Shown: one piece after another, positions 18,551 through 26,412 of the stretch
Position numbering within the stretch: position 1 is the stretch's first letter
Layout of the letters: every line of letters starts with the position of its first letter
NCBI RefSeq assembly: GCF_049200465.1
Contig: NZ_CP120836.1
Coordinates: forward strand, 4,278,001 to 4,342,000
Direction of reading: 5' to 3'
Source of the DNA: Leptothermofonsia sp049200465
Lineage (GTDB): Bacteria; Cyanobacteriota; Cyanobacteriia; Leptolyngbyales; Leptolyngbyaceae
DNA length: 64,000 nt
The notes under the pieces: generated by a model
What the model saw: the letters and a program-made list of their open reading frames with translations, nothing else
Told to the model about the DNA's origin: nothing
Databases searched by the model: none
Program-made: the position numbers and the translations under genes

Positions 18551-18760
18551 TGAAGTAATGGAGTGATGGAGTAGTTTGGATGAAATAAAAATTGTAGGGG
18601 GTTTTACCGGGGTGGGTGCGATTCTGAAGGTTGAGAACTAGCAGCCTCGCGATCGCGCTTATTCCAGCGCAAACTCCCAAACCTGAGTCCATCAGAGCAG
18701 TCAGGAGCCAAAAACTCCAGATCTACTGCCCATCAGGTCGATCATGTCTGTATTTTAGAA

Positions 18761-18875
18761 TATAGTTCTACGCGGGTGCGTTAGGACGTTGGAATTAGAG
18801 AGGGAGTGGGGGCGAAGCCCCCAGCCAGGGGTTTCACCCCTGCACCCCGTCCTAACCATAATGACTACCGCTATA
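18761..18875 (-). repeat. Family A palindromic repeat, copy A4 (complete)
   Basis: A 115-bp copy with exact TATAG...CTATA ends. The core GGGGGCGAAGCCCCCAGCC forms a nearly perfect hairpin, followed by AGGGGTTTCACCCCT, a second hairpin. The right arm reads GTCCTAACCATAATGACTAC. The interval 18551-18975 otherwise contains only filler (CATCCACCCATCCACCC near 18935-18990). Confidence 0.88.
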
Positions 18876-18975
18876 CAAATCGGATTGAGTTTGAAAGGAA
18901 GGAAAACCTTAACAAGGGGTAGATAGGCTACTCATCCACCCATCCACCCTCCCACTCCATGACTCCATCACTCAC

Positions 18976-19659
18976 TCATCCACTCCCATACCACTCCTCC
19001 AGCCGCTGGGTTAAGATTTGTTGGATTTGTTCAGCCACTTCGGCTTCAGAGCCGCTGGCGTTGATGCGGGTAATGCGATGGGGATGGGCATGGGCCAGTT
19101 CGGTGAAGCCTTGCTGGACCCGCTGGTGAAAGGCGAGGTCTGCTTGCTCGATGCGATCGCGAGTTCCCCGCTGCCGGGTTCTTGCCAGTCCAGTTTTGAC
19201 ATCCAGGTCAAGCCAGAGTGTCAGGTCACTGACCAGGCCACCTGTTGCAATCTGATTTAGTTGGTCAATAAGAGCCAGGTCCAGCCCCCGACCATAGCCC
19301 TGGTAGGCAATGGTCGAATCCGTGTAGCGATCGCACAAAATGAGGGAGCCCTTTGCTAAATGCGGGCGCAGAAATCCTTCTACATGTTGAGCCCGGTCTG
19401 CCGCGTACAGCAATAACTCAGCCCGATCTTGAATGGTTTCCTGGGTGGGTTGCCCTAGCAAAATCTGGCGGACAGCCGCACCCAATTCGGTGCCGCCAGG
19501 CTCCCGTGTAGCGATGACCTCCTGGAGATACCCTTTCGATTGCAATAGCGCCAGCCAGCCACTTTCTGTCAGCCATTGCTGCGATCGCTGGAGTTGAGTT
19601 GTTTTTCCACATCCCTCCACCCCCTCAAACACGATAAATTTGCCTAGCTTTTCGTTCAT
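18976..19659 (-). CDS. tmk: Thymidylate kinase
   Basis: A 227-residue dTMP kinase. The P-loop is GVEGCGKTTQ at residues 14-23. The DR(Y/F) motif is CDRYTDSTIAYQGYGRG, and WLDLDVKTGLARTRQR precedes a lid region (RGTRDRIEQ). The family makes dTDP for DNA synthesis in the cytosol. The sequence between the P-loop and ATREPGGTELG is a few residues longer than usual (SGWLALLQSKGYLQEVI), which may be a small local expansion. GATGAGGG precedes the ATG. A single gene, convergent with tsaE across repeat A4. Confidence 0.94.
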   Translation of the reverse strand: MNEKLGKFIVFEGVEGCGKTTQLQRSQQWLTESGWLALLQSKGYLQEVIATREPGGTELGAAVRQILLGQPTQETIQDRAELLLYAADRAQHVEGFLRPHLAKGSLILCDRYTDSTIAYQGYGRGLDLALIDQLNQIATGGLVSDLTLWLDLDVKTGLARTRQRGTRDRIEQADLAFHQRVQQGFTELAHAHPHRITRINASGSEAEVAEQIQQILTQRLEEWYGSG

Positions 19660-19817
19660 CCCTCATCCCATTTGAAAAACTTCCCAGACCAGAGATTTCT
19701 TCGGTTTACTCAACACACATCGGCAACTGTTGATACTCTAGACTGTGTACAACCATGCCATGCTTAAAGAAAAGCTATGATGGCTAAAAACTTGACGTCA
19801 CGCGCTAGGGGTTAATC

Positions 19818-20165
19818 ATGGCTCGTTACACTTGTTTAGTCACCGTTGAAGCTTCGGAAAGCGGCATCAAGCAACCGCTGGGCCAAACGCTAGAATCCTG
19901 CAACTTTGACATCATTTATGAAGCGGGAGATTACCTTGTTGCCCGCGAAGTTCCCGGTGGCGTTGCTTACCCAAAACTGGTGACGGTTGAAGTTTTAATT
20001 GACGAAACCCCTCAGGAAGAGCGGGGAGTCCGCATGAATTTTGTCATGAAGAATGAAGAACTCCCTCTTCATAGCAACAATCACTGCCGACAAATGTTTG
20101 ATCGCGTTAACCGGGCGATCGCAGAGAACAATCAATGGCAACTTATAGAAGCCGTGGCAGGCTAG
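19818..20165 (+). CDS. Conserved small cyanobacterial protein of unknown function
   Basis: A 115-residue soluble protein: MARYTCLVTVEASESGI, GDYLVAREVPGGVAYPKLVTVEV, then VRMNFVMKNEELPLHSNNHC and an aromatic C-terminal helix ending NNQWQLIEAVAG. It looks strongly constrained and I believe it belongs to a conserved cyanobacterial family, but I cannot name a domain. A good ribosome-binding site (AGGGG, six bases before ATG) supports the start. It converges with the FHA genes, with three bases between stops. Confidence 0.8.
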   Translation: MARYTCLVTVEASESGIKQPLGQTLESCNFDIIYEAGDYLVAREVPGGVAYPKLVTVEVLIDETPQEERGVRMNFVMKNEELPLHSNNHCRQMFDRVNRAIAENNQWQLIEAVAG

Positions 20166-20168
20166 TCC

Positions 20169-20591
20169 TTAGTCCTCCGGATCGCCCACCATGTTTGGAC
20201 TAATCAGCGTAATATCAAATTCATCTGGTGGGACTGTCAAAATTGCATCCCGCTTCAATAAATAATAGATTGCGCGGACTTGAGGACCAAAGACAATTTC
20301 ATCTTCATTCCGAAGGTCATGGGCTTGAAGCTTACGCCCATTGATTAGCAACCCGTTAGCGCTGGGCTTGCCCTTCAAATTGCCATCTACGATCCGGTAA
20401 TAGTAGCTGCCGTCTTCATTGAGCAACTGCACGAGCGTAGCATGCCGCCGGGAAACAAACTGCGAGACCAGCCGAATGTCACACTTGGGATCTCGGCCAA
20501 TGGAATAGACGGAACGATCCAGAACAAATTCTCGGCGTCCCTTGTCATCTTCGATAATGAGCAGATGATTTTGATGTGGTTCTGAAGGCAT
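20169..20591 (-). CDS. FHA domain protein (tandem copy 1)
   Basis: About 140 residues from the internal ATG at 20591 (MPSEPHQNH), chosen by alignment with the neighbouring paralogue. Almost the whole protein is one forkhead-associated domain: YSIGRDPKCDIRL (GR motif), SRRHATLVQL (SxxH) and NGLLINGRKL (NG). FHA domains bind phosphothreonine peptides, which implies a Ser/Thr kinase partner not encoded nearby. The protein has no other domain and ends about 35 residues after the FHA core, in a DEFDITLISPN segment shared with the paralogue. Confidence 0.9.
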   Translation of the reverse strand: MPSEPHQNHLLIIEDDKGRREFVLDRSVYSIGRDPKCDIRLVSQFVSRRHATLVQLLNEDGSYYYRIVDGNLKGKPSANGLLINGRKLQAHDLRNEDEIVFGPQVRAIYYLLKRDAILTVPPDEFDITLISPNMVGDPED

Positions 20592-20824
20592 TGAATGATG
20601 GGATGGCGCAGTTGAGTTCAAGGAACCAATCCTGATAGACGTAGAGAACAAGCAGAGCCACTGTTGCCCTAATTAAACAATGCTGATGAGGGAACAGTGC
20701 TTCTATCAATATCACCGGGTCCAACCAATCGATTCTACACTGTCACTCTGGCGATCGTGCATCAGCATAATCCTGGCTACTCTATGCTCACGAACACAGA
20801 GGTATCGGTAATTACGGTGATTTG

Positions 20825-21385
20825 TCACTTCTGAAGCGTAATCCCCCTCTCTCGCCTGAAGTTCAGAAACTTGAGCAGGGATTGTCCGCGCTTACCTACT
20901 AAATTGAACTGTCGCGGCGGTTTGCTCAAAGGAATTTCCAGAGCATCCAACGAGTCTGTAGTGTAGGACTTATCGGCTGTCCGGGGATTAATCAGCGTCA
21001 CGTCATCAAATGTGCCATCGGGAGGTTCAGTTGGTGCTGGATCACGACTGAGACAGTAGTAAGTAAACTTGACCTGGGGGCCAAAAACGACCTCATCTTC
21101 GTTTTGTAGGTCATGGGATTGGATTTTTTTGTCATTTACCAACAGCCCGTTGGCGCTGCGCTGCCCATCCAGATCGCCATCGATGATGCGGTAGGAGTAG
21201 CCACCTTGTGCACTGGCGACCTGTACCAGTGTGGCGTGACGACGAGAGACAAACAGGGATGCCAGGCGAATGTCGCAATCAACATCACGACCAATCGAAT
21301 ACACTGGCTTGTCGAGGATAAGCTGACGATTTCCTTTGTCGTCTTCAATAATTAACAGGTGCTTTTGACTGGGTTCCAGGGGCAT
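20825..21385 (-). CDS. FHA domain protein (tandem copy 2)
   Basis: A 186-residue paralogue of the neighbouring FHA protein: HLLIIEDDKGNRQLILDKPVYSIGRD, SRRHATLVQV, NGLLVNDKKI and NEDEVVFGPQVKFTYY line up with it nearly residue by residue. It has an extra basic C-terminal tail of about 50 residues after FDDVTLINPR, ending NFRRERGITLQK. The pair is a tandem duplication with 233 bases between the genes. FHA phosphopeptide binding is expected; the target is unknown. The shared DD.TLI.P motif after the domain may be a phosphorylatable or docking element (inference). Confidence 0.9.
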   Translation of the reverse strand: MPLEPSQKHLLIIEDDKGNRQLILDKPVYSIGRDVDCDIRLASLFVSRRHATLVQVASAQGGYSYRIIDGDLDGQRSANGLLVNDKKIQSHDLQNEDEVVFGPQVKFTYYCLSRDPAPTEPPDGTFDDVTLINPRTADKSYTTDSLDALEIPLSKPPRQFNLVGKRGQSLLKFLNFRRERGITLQK

Positions 21386-21448
21386 TGGACAATAACGATA
21401 CGATGTGAACTAAGACAGGCAGGGTAAACACGCTCTTTTTCGACTCAA

Positions 21449-24088
21449 TCATACGGATGTAGCTGTCGCTTCTGTGGGTTGCAATGAAGCGAAAGTCAGG
21501 TAAAGCAACAGGGAATTAGTCACAACGCTAATCGAACTAAACGCCATCATAGCGCCTGCCGCAGCGGGACTCAACAGAATACCCAAGGTCGGCAGTAGCA
21601 CTCCTGCGGCCAGGGGAATCCCCAGGATATTGTAGGCAAATGCCCAGAGCAAGTTCTGGCGAATTTTGTTGAAGGTTGCCCGGCTGAGCCGAATGGCTTC
21701 GATGACATCGCTGAGGCGATCGCGCATCAAAATAATTCCAGCAGTTTCTACGGCTAAATCGGTTCCAGAGTGTAGCGCGATTCCTACATCGGCCTGAGCC
21801 AGAGCCGGGGCGTCGTTGATACCGTCGCCCACCATAGCAATGTGATGGCCCTGTTCCTGAAGTTGGGCAATGGTTTTCACTTTACCGTCTGGCGGCACCT
21901 CTGCCAGGATATGGTCGAGGGATAGCCCCAGGGGTTGGGCGACTGCCCGCGCTGCTTCCTGGCGATCGCCAGTCATCAGCAGCACTTTGAGCCCCATTTG
22001 CTTTAAGGCATTGATAGTGTTGACCGCATCTGGTCTTAAAGAATCCGCCACGGCAATCAGTCCGATGAGTGTTCCAGCCACGGCTCCATAGATGACCGTC
22101 TTTCCACTACTGGCGAGGTTCTGCGCCTGTACTTTTGCCTCCTCCGTCACTTCGATCCCGTTTTGCTGCAACCAGGTTGGAGTTCCCAACACCACTCGAA
22201 GGCCCGGATTAATCCCTTGTTCGCCAACCAGAACCGTAGCCGCGACTCCCAACCCCGGTTCAGTTACAAAGTCCCGCGCTGGCAGAAGCGTCAGTTCTTC
22301 TCGCTCGGCGGCTTGCCGAATCGCGATCGCGAGGGGGTGGCGGGTGCCCGTTTCAACACTGGCCGCAAGTTGGAGGAGGAGAGAAGTTGTTAGCTGTTGG
22401 TTATTAGTTCTTAGTGAGGGGAGGTTTTGAGTTTCAAGTTTTGAGCTTTGAGTTTTGGATGAAGGCAACAGGCAACAGGCAATAGGCAGTAGAGATTCCT
22501 CCTGCCTCCCCCCTGGCTGGAGAATAATGCAGTCGGTCACAGTGGGTTTACCAGTTGTCAGGGTGCCAGTCTTGTCCAGAACCACGGTGTCCAGGTGGTG
22601 AACTCGCTCCAGGATATCTCCGCCACGAATGAGCAATCCCCGTTCTGCGCCAATGCCGGAGCCGACTAGAATTGCCATTGGAGTTGCCAGGCCGAGGGCG
22701 CAGGGGCAGGCAATCACAAGGACTGCGATCGCCAGTTTGAGACTGAGCAGTAGGGGCGAAACGGCAGGGAGGAGGGCAGGGTCGGTCAGCAGGTGATGCG
22801 CCATCGAATGCCCATGCTCCATCATTTTTGTGGCCAGGGTAGAAGTAGTTCCCTGCCCACTGTTGTCTAAGCTGTTGAACCAGAGGCGAGTGCCGATGAA
22901 ATACCAGAAAAGAAAGGTGAGGGAGGCGATCGCTATTACCCCGTAGGTAAAGTAACCAGCAACGGTATCAGCCACGGCTTGAATCGGCGCTTTGCGAGTC
23001 TGTGCGGTTTCAACCAGGGCAATCATTTGAGCCAGAGTGGTGTCCCGCCCCGTGCGGCTTGCTTGCAGAGCGATCGCGCCAGATTGATTGAGGGTACCTG
23101 CTGCTACCCAGTCTCCGGGCTGCTTTAAGACGGGCATGGGTTCCCCAGTCAACATCGATTCATCGACTGTGGTTTGTCCAACCACAATTTCCCCATCCAC
23201 AGGAATTTTGTCTCCCGGTAGCACCTGTAGCCACTCTCCAATGCGAACACGATCCGCCGGAATTTCGATACAGGATTGGGGGATAAAGGACCGGGAATGG
23301 TCAGAAGGAGCAATGGCTTCCTGCTCTTCACTGCCCGCTCTCCGTATCACCCTTGCCACTCTGGGCTGCAAGGCTAATAACGCATGAAAGGCAGATGCCG
23401 CGCGAGTCCTGGCTTTTTGTTCTAAAGTCCGCCCCAGCAGGATAAAGCCTACCAGCATGACTGGCTCATCGAAGAAACATTCCCAGCCTAATTGGGGAAA
23501 TAACAGTGCAACAAGACTGGTCAGGTAAGCGGTTAAAGTTCCTAAACTGACCAGGGTATTCATATTGGGGGCATTGTGGCGTAGCCCGCGCCAGCCCTCT
23601 ACCAGCATAGAGCGTCCCGGTCCGAGCAGGGCAGCAGTTGCCAACCCACAATGAAACCAGATATTGCTTAAACCGGGAATTGTGAAGCCACCCAGTTGTC
23701 CCAAATGGCCCAGAAAGGAAAGGGCCAGCAGGAGGGTTGCGATCGCCAACTGTCTCGTTTGTTGCTGCGACTCCAACCGTCGGCGTTCTTCCAGATTGCT
23801 CAATTCTCGTGTATCTATCGTTGCGCCTGGTTGGGGAGAGCGGGGTTGGGCCGGAAATCCAGCATCGGTCAGTTTTTCGGCTAGAGTTTCTGGGCTGACG
23901 ACTCCCGGTTCACATTCCACGACGGCCACTTCCGTGACCAGATTCACGCAGGCTGAAATTACGCCTGATTGCTGTGTCAATTGGTTTTCCACCGCTTTGA
24001 CACAACCTGCACATTTCATCCCACTGACATTGAGGGTAATGGTTTCTGTTTTAGAAGAAGGGAGTGTCGTTACTGAAGAGAATTGCAT
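21449..24088 (-). CDS. Copper-transporting P1B-type ATPase
   Basis: About 879 residues from the ATG at 24088 (MQFSSVTTLP); a Met 22 codons upstream is less likely. One N-terminal heavy-metal-associated domain carries GMKCAGC. Eight membrane helices are expected, with ACPCALGLATP (CPC metal site), the TGEP actuator motif, the phosphorylated DKTGTLTTG, the HP motif in RHPLAIAI, and VGDGINDAPAL. YNILGIPLAAG and SSISVVTNSLLL are signatures of the Cu(+) subgroup (CopA/CtaA/PacS). A 45-residue low-complexity insertion lies between the P-site and the HP motif (22385-22530). In cyanobacteria such pumps supply thylakoid or plasma-membrane copper; which one cannot be told. Confidence 0.94.
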   Translation of the reverse strand: MQFSSVTTLPSSKTETITLNVSGMKCAGCVKAVENQLTQQSGVISACVNLVTEVAVVECEPGVVSPETLAEKLTDAGFPAQPRSPQPGATIDTRELSNLEERRRLESQQQTRQLAIATLLLALSFLGHLGQLGGFTIPGLSNIWFHCGLATAALLGPGRSMLVEGWRGLRHNAPNMNTLVSLGTLTAYLTSLVALLFPQLGWECFFDEPVMLVGFILLGRTLEQKARTRAASAFHALLALQPRVARVIRRAGSEEQEAIAPSDHSRSFIPQSCIEIPADRVRIGEWLQVLPGDKIPVDGEIVVGQTTVDESMLTGEPMPVLKQPGDWVAAGTLNQSGAIALQASRTGRDTTLAQMIALVETAQTRKAPIQAVADTVAGYFTYGVIAIASLTFLFWYFIGTRLWFNSLDNSGQGTTSTLATKMMEHGHSMAHHLLTDPALLPAVSPLLLSLKLAIAVLVIACPCALGLATPMAILVGSGIGAERGLLIRGGDILERVHHLDTVVLDKTGTLTTGKPTVTDCIILQPGGRQEESLLPIACCLLPSSKTQSSKLETQNLPSLRTNNQQLTTSLLLQLAASVETGTRHPLAIAIRQAAEREELTLLPARDFVTEPGLGVAATVLVGEQGINPGLRVVLGTPTWLQQNGIEVTEEAKVQAQNLASSGKTVIYGAVAGTLIGLIAVADSLRPDAVNTINALKQMGLKVLLMTGDRQEAARAVAQPLGLSLDHILAEVPPDGKVKTIAQLQEQGHHIAMVGDGINDAPALAQADVGIALHSGTDLAVETAGIILMRDRLSDVIEAIRLSRATFNKIRQNLLWAFAYNILGIPLAAGVLLPTLGILLSPAAAGAMMAFSSISVVTNSLLLYLTFASLQPTEATATSV
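22385..22530. repeat. Low-complexity filler inserted in frame in the copper ATPase
   Basis: The plus strand reads as GAGTTT/TTTTGAG units followed by GGCAACAGGCAACAGGCAAT, the same type of sequence seen between genes. In the protein it encodes an atypical Ser/Gln/Leu/Asn-rich stretch (SLLPIACCLLPSSKTQSS and on) that breaks the usual short link between the phosphorylation site and the N-domain. Confidence 0.75.
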
Positions 24089-24157
24089 GGAATCTAAAAA
24101 ACAATTGGTCTCGCTGGTTCTGTGCAGAAAGCACCATTTTTGCAGGGTCATCATCGG

Positions 24158-24385
24158 TCAGGAATCATTTTCTCGCCGCTGCTTTTGATACCGGGATGTT
24201 CCTTTGACTTGCCCGCTCCAATAAACATAAAGCAGGTAGAGGCACGCCCCCACCTGGAGTGGCAGCACCACCCAGACACTGAGTAGAAAATGACTATCCA
24301 GGCTGGAATAGGCGCTGAAATAGGCTCCGCCAGCGATCGCCAGTAGCCCTGTTAGAAGTATTTTTTTCTGTTTGAGTATTGCCAT
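24158..24385 (-). CDS. Small two-helix membrane protein, unknown
   Basis: A 75-residue protein with two hydrophobic segments (about 9-25 and 35-54, SVWVVLPLQVGACLYLLYVY) and a basic C-terminus (SRYQKQRREND). It lies 70 bases upstream of the copper ATPase in the same direction and 25 bases downstream of the CPBP protease gene, so the three may be co-transcribed. I recognise no family. Coding potential is supported by hydrophobicity and codon usage like its neighbours; no function is proposed. Confidence 0.65.
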   Translation of the reverse strand: MAILKQKKILLTGLLAIAGGAYFSAYSSLDSHFLLSVWVVLPLQVGACLYLLYVYWSGQVKGTSRYQKQRRENDS

Positions 24386-24410
24386 GATTTCCAGTCGTTT
24401 GGAAATGAGA

Positions 24411-25925
24411 TTAGCCAGAGTTGCCCAGGATCATCAGGCTCAGAAGTGTACCACTGTTCCATAGGCTATGAAGCAGTATGGAGGAAAGCAGGTTCCGCGA
24501 TCGGAAATAAACGAAACCCAGTACAATTCCCAGTGTAGTCAGCGGCAGCACCTCTGACAGGTTGAGGTGCGCAACGGCAAAAATCAGAGCGCTGAGCGCG
24601 ATCGCACCCCAAATGGACATGTAGCGGGTCAGAGAAGGCAGCAAAAAGCCACGAAACAGGGTTTCCTCGAAGATAGGAGCTGCTACCGAAGCTGTTAAAA
24701 AGAAAATGGCCAGGGCAACGTTATCTTTCACCTCCAGGGCGATCGGTAGAATTGGGTTGCTTCCCCCCTGCCCTTTCCAGATTGCCTGATTAACTAGCGA
24801 GACTACAATCACCAGAGGCAGCGCTGCAAAGTAACCCCCAAAACCCCACCAGAACCAGCCTCCCTTCCAATTGAACCGGAACCAGCCCTCTGGGAGGGGA
24901 AAAAATTCTCTAATTGACAGGTAAAGTACCCCCAATCCTCCAATGGTCAGCAGTAGGTAGTCCACCAAGACATAAACGGCCTTCGCCCGCACACCCACTG
25001 CTGATGGACTAAACCCGGAAAGCGCTCGTACAATGTCCAGAACAAGCGGCAGCAAAATCTGACCCATCAAGAAAAAGCCAAAAATCAGCACCTGCCAGAC
25101 CAGTTCCCCATCCCAGGGAACTGACCAGGTTGCCATTCCATCAGCAGCAAGGAACGATTGCTTCCGCCTTACAAGCCACTGCCCCAGCAGAAATAGCAGA
25201 ATACCCATCCCAATCAGACAGCCCAGAACGGGAATGCCGCCTACGATCGCCAAATTGCGGTAGGCGCGTTCTGCTGCCTGTTGTTCTTCCGCTTGCAGTT
25301 GGAGCAGCGCATCCTGACGCTGTTGTAACTGGTAAAGCTGAGTCAGCGATCGATAGCGAAACCACCCATCCAGGTTCTTTTTCAGCAACGGTTCCGCATC
25401 GGGTGTTAACTGGGGTGGCGTGCTCCATAAACCAACCAGAGCTCCTGCCGTCTTGCTGAGAGACTCTAAACTTGCCTCAGACCCTGCTTGCTGAATTGCC
25501 TCGGCCCAGGTTTGTTGAGCGTCATCGATTTGTCCTTTAGCAACCTGCAAAATCCCCATTCTCAAATCCAGCTCCAGTGCAAGCTGCTTTTGCCTGGAAG
25601 CGGTCAACTCCAGTGTGCCCGGTTCAACTGGAGATGCATTGAGTAAGGATTGCGTGCGCTCCAGGTTTTTTTGGACCGACTTACGGAAGGTCTGGTACTC
25701 TTCTGTGGCGATTTTGATGGGTTCTGCTCCCAGCAAAGCCCGACGGGCAGAATTCAAATTGGTATCATCACCCCGATATTCCGATGCTTGCAGCACCAGA
25801 TTCGTTTGATAAAGCTCCAATCGACTCTGGAATTGAGGCTGACTCCAGCTTTGCCATAGCCGCAAACCGACGGAAAACACTACGCACACCGTCAGCACAA
25901 TTAAAACCAATCGCTTGAATGTCAT
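24411..25925 (-). CDS. CPBP family intramembrane metalloprotease
   Basis: About 504 residues from the internal ATG at 25925 (MTFKRLVL), chosen because it begins directly at a signal-anchor helix; an upstream Met adds 35 residues of poor character. A soluble extracytoplasmic region (about 30-210) rich in Gln/Leu helices is followed by several membrane helices and the CPBP (type II CAAX protease/bacteriocin-processing) domain. Its motifs are EETLFRGFLLPSL with the catalytic Glu-Glu and Arg, AVAHLN with a His, and LLHSLWNSG. Substrates of cyanobacterial CPBP proteins are unknown. The gene precedes the small membrane protein and the copper ATPase. Confidence 0.9.
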   Translation of the reverse strand: MTFKRLVLIVLTVCVVFSVGLRLWQSWSQPQFQSRLELYQTNLVLQASEYRGDDTNLNSARRALLGAEPIKIATEEYQTFRKSVQKNLERTQSLLNASPVEPGTLELTASRQKQLALELDLRMGILQVAKGQIDDAQQTWAEAIQQAGSEASLESLSKTAGALVGLWSTPPQLTPDAEPLLKKNLDGWFRYRSLTQLYQLQQRQDALLQLQAEEQQAAERAYRNLAIVGGIPVLGCLIGMGILLFLLGQWLVRRKQSFLAADGMATWSVPWDGELVWQVLIFGFFLMGQILLPLVLDIVRALSGFSPSAVGVRAKAVYVLVDYLLLTIGGLGVLYLSIREFFPLPEGWFRFNWKGGWFWWGFGGYFAALPLVIVVSLVNQAIWKGQGGSNPILPIALEVKDNVALAIFFLTASVAAPIFEETLFRGFLLPSLTRYMSIWGAIALSALIFAVAHLNLSEVLPLTTLGIVLGFVYFRSRNLLSSILLHSLWNSGTLLSLMILGNSG

Positions 25926-26035
25926 AACCCCTTCCCCAATGACCAAGACCCGCCAGTTTGCCTTTGCAATTTCGGTAAACTGCCTGAGAGGATTATGACA
26001 CTGTAGTTGCTTCCACCCGTCATTCTGCAAGAGGA

Positions 26036-26150
26036 TTGTATTGAATAGGGAAAGGAGAAAGAAGGAAGAAGAAAGGAGAAAGAAAGACGCCAGGAGTCAG
26101 GAGTGAGGGTAGGGGGTGATAGGGTAATAGGAGTGATAGGGTAATAGGGG
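26036..26150. repeat. Low-complexity filler
   Basis: GGAAAGGAGAAAGAAGGAAG-type purine run followed by CAGGAGTCAGGAGTGAGGG and repeated GTGATAGGGTAATAGG units. A second filler block (AACTCAAAACTCAAAATT, then pyrimidine-rich CTCCCTCCTCTC) occupies 26343-26412, up to the next start codon. Confidence 0.8.
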
Positions 26151-26216
26151 ATTTCATACTCCATCAGGTATCCACCATCGATCCCTTCCCCCTTCACCTT
26201 AAACTCAAAACTCAGA

Positions 26217-26338
26217 GGTTCTCCTGGCTTGCTGATGAAAGAGTAGCGTATGCTACTTTTTCATCCCAATAAATTTCCTGGAATATTGATTTGGGTTTGG
26301 TGATAAGTGAGGTTTATCATCAAACTCTCAGGAGAATC
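26217..26338. ncRNA. Candidate structured element (three-way junction)
   Basis: The sequence can fold into three nested stems. The outer stem pairs GGTTCTCCTG (26217-26226) with CAGGAGAATC (26329-26338). Hairpin 1 pairs GATGAAAGAGTAGC (26234-26247) with its complement ending at 26265 around a four-base loop. Hairpin 2 pairs GTTTGGTGATAAG (26295-26307) with TTTATCATCAAAC (26313-26325) around a five-base loop. Few mismatches occur; three pairs are G-U. It could be a small RNA, a leader element of the downstream gene or a miniature mobile element. No known riboswitch class is recognised. Confidence 0.5.
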
Positions 26339-26412
26339 AACTTAGAACTCAAAACTCAAAATTAAAACGCAAAATTCAAAACTTCCCTCCCTCCTCTCAT
26401 CTCTCACCCTCC

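Noticed and set aside
22092..22430. 112-codon plus-strand ORF inside the copper ATPase
   Set aside because: Antisense to conserved P-type ATPase motifs; the opposite strand is clearly coding.
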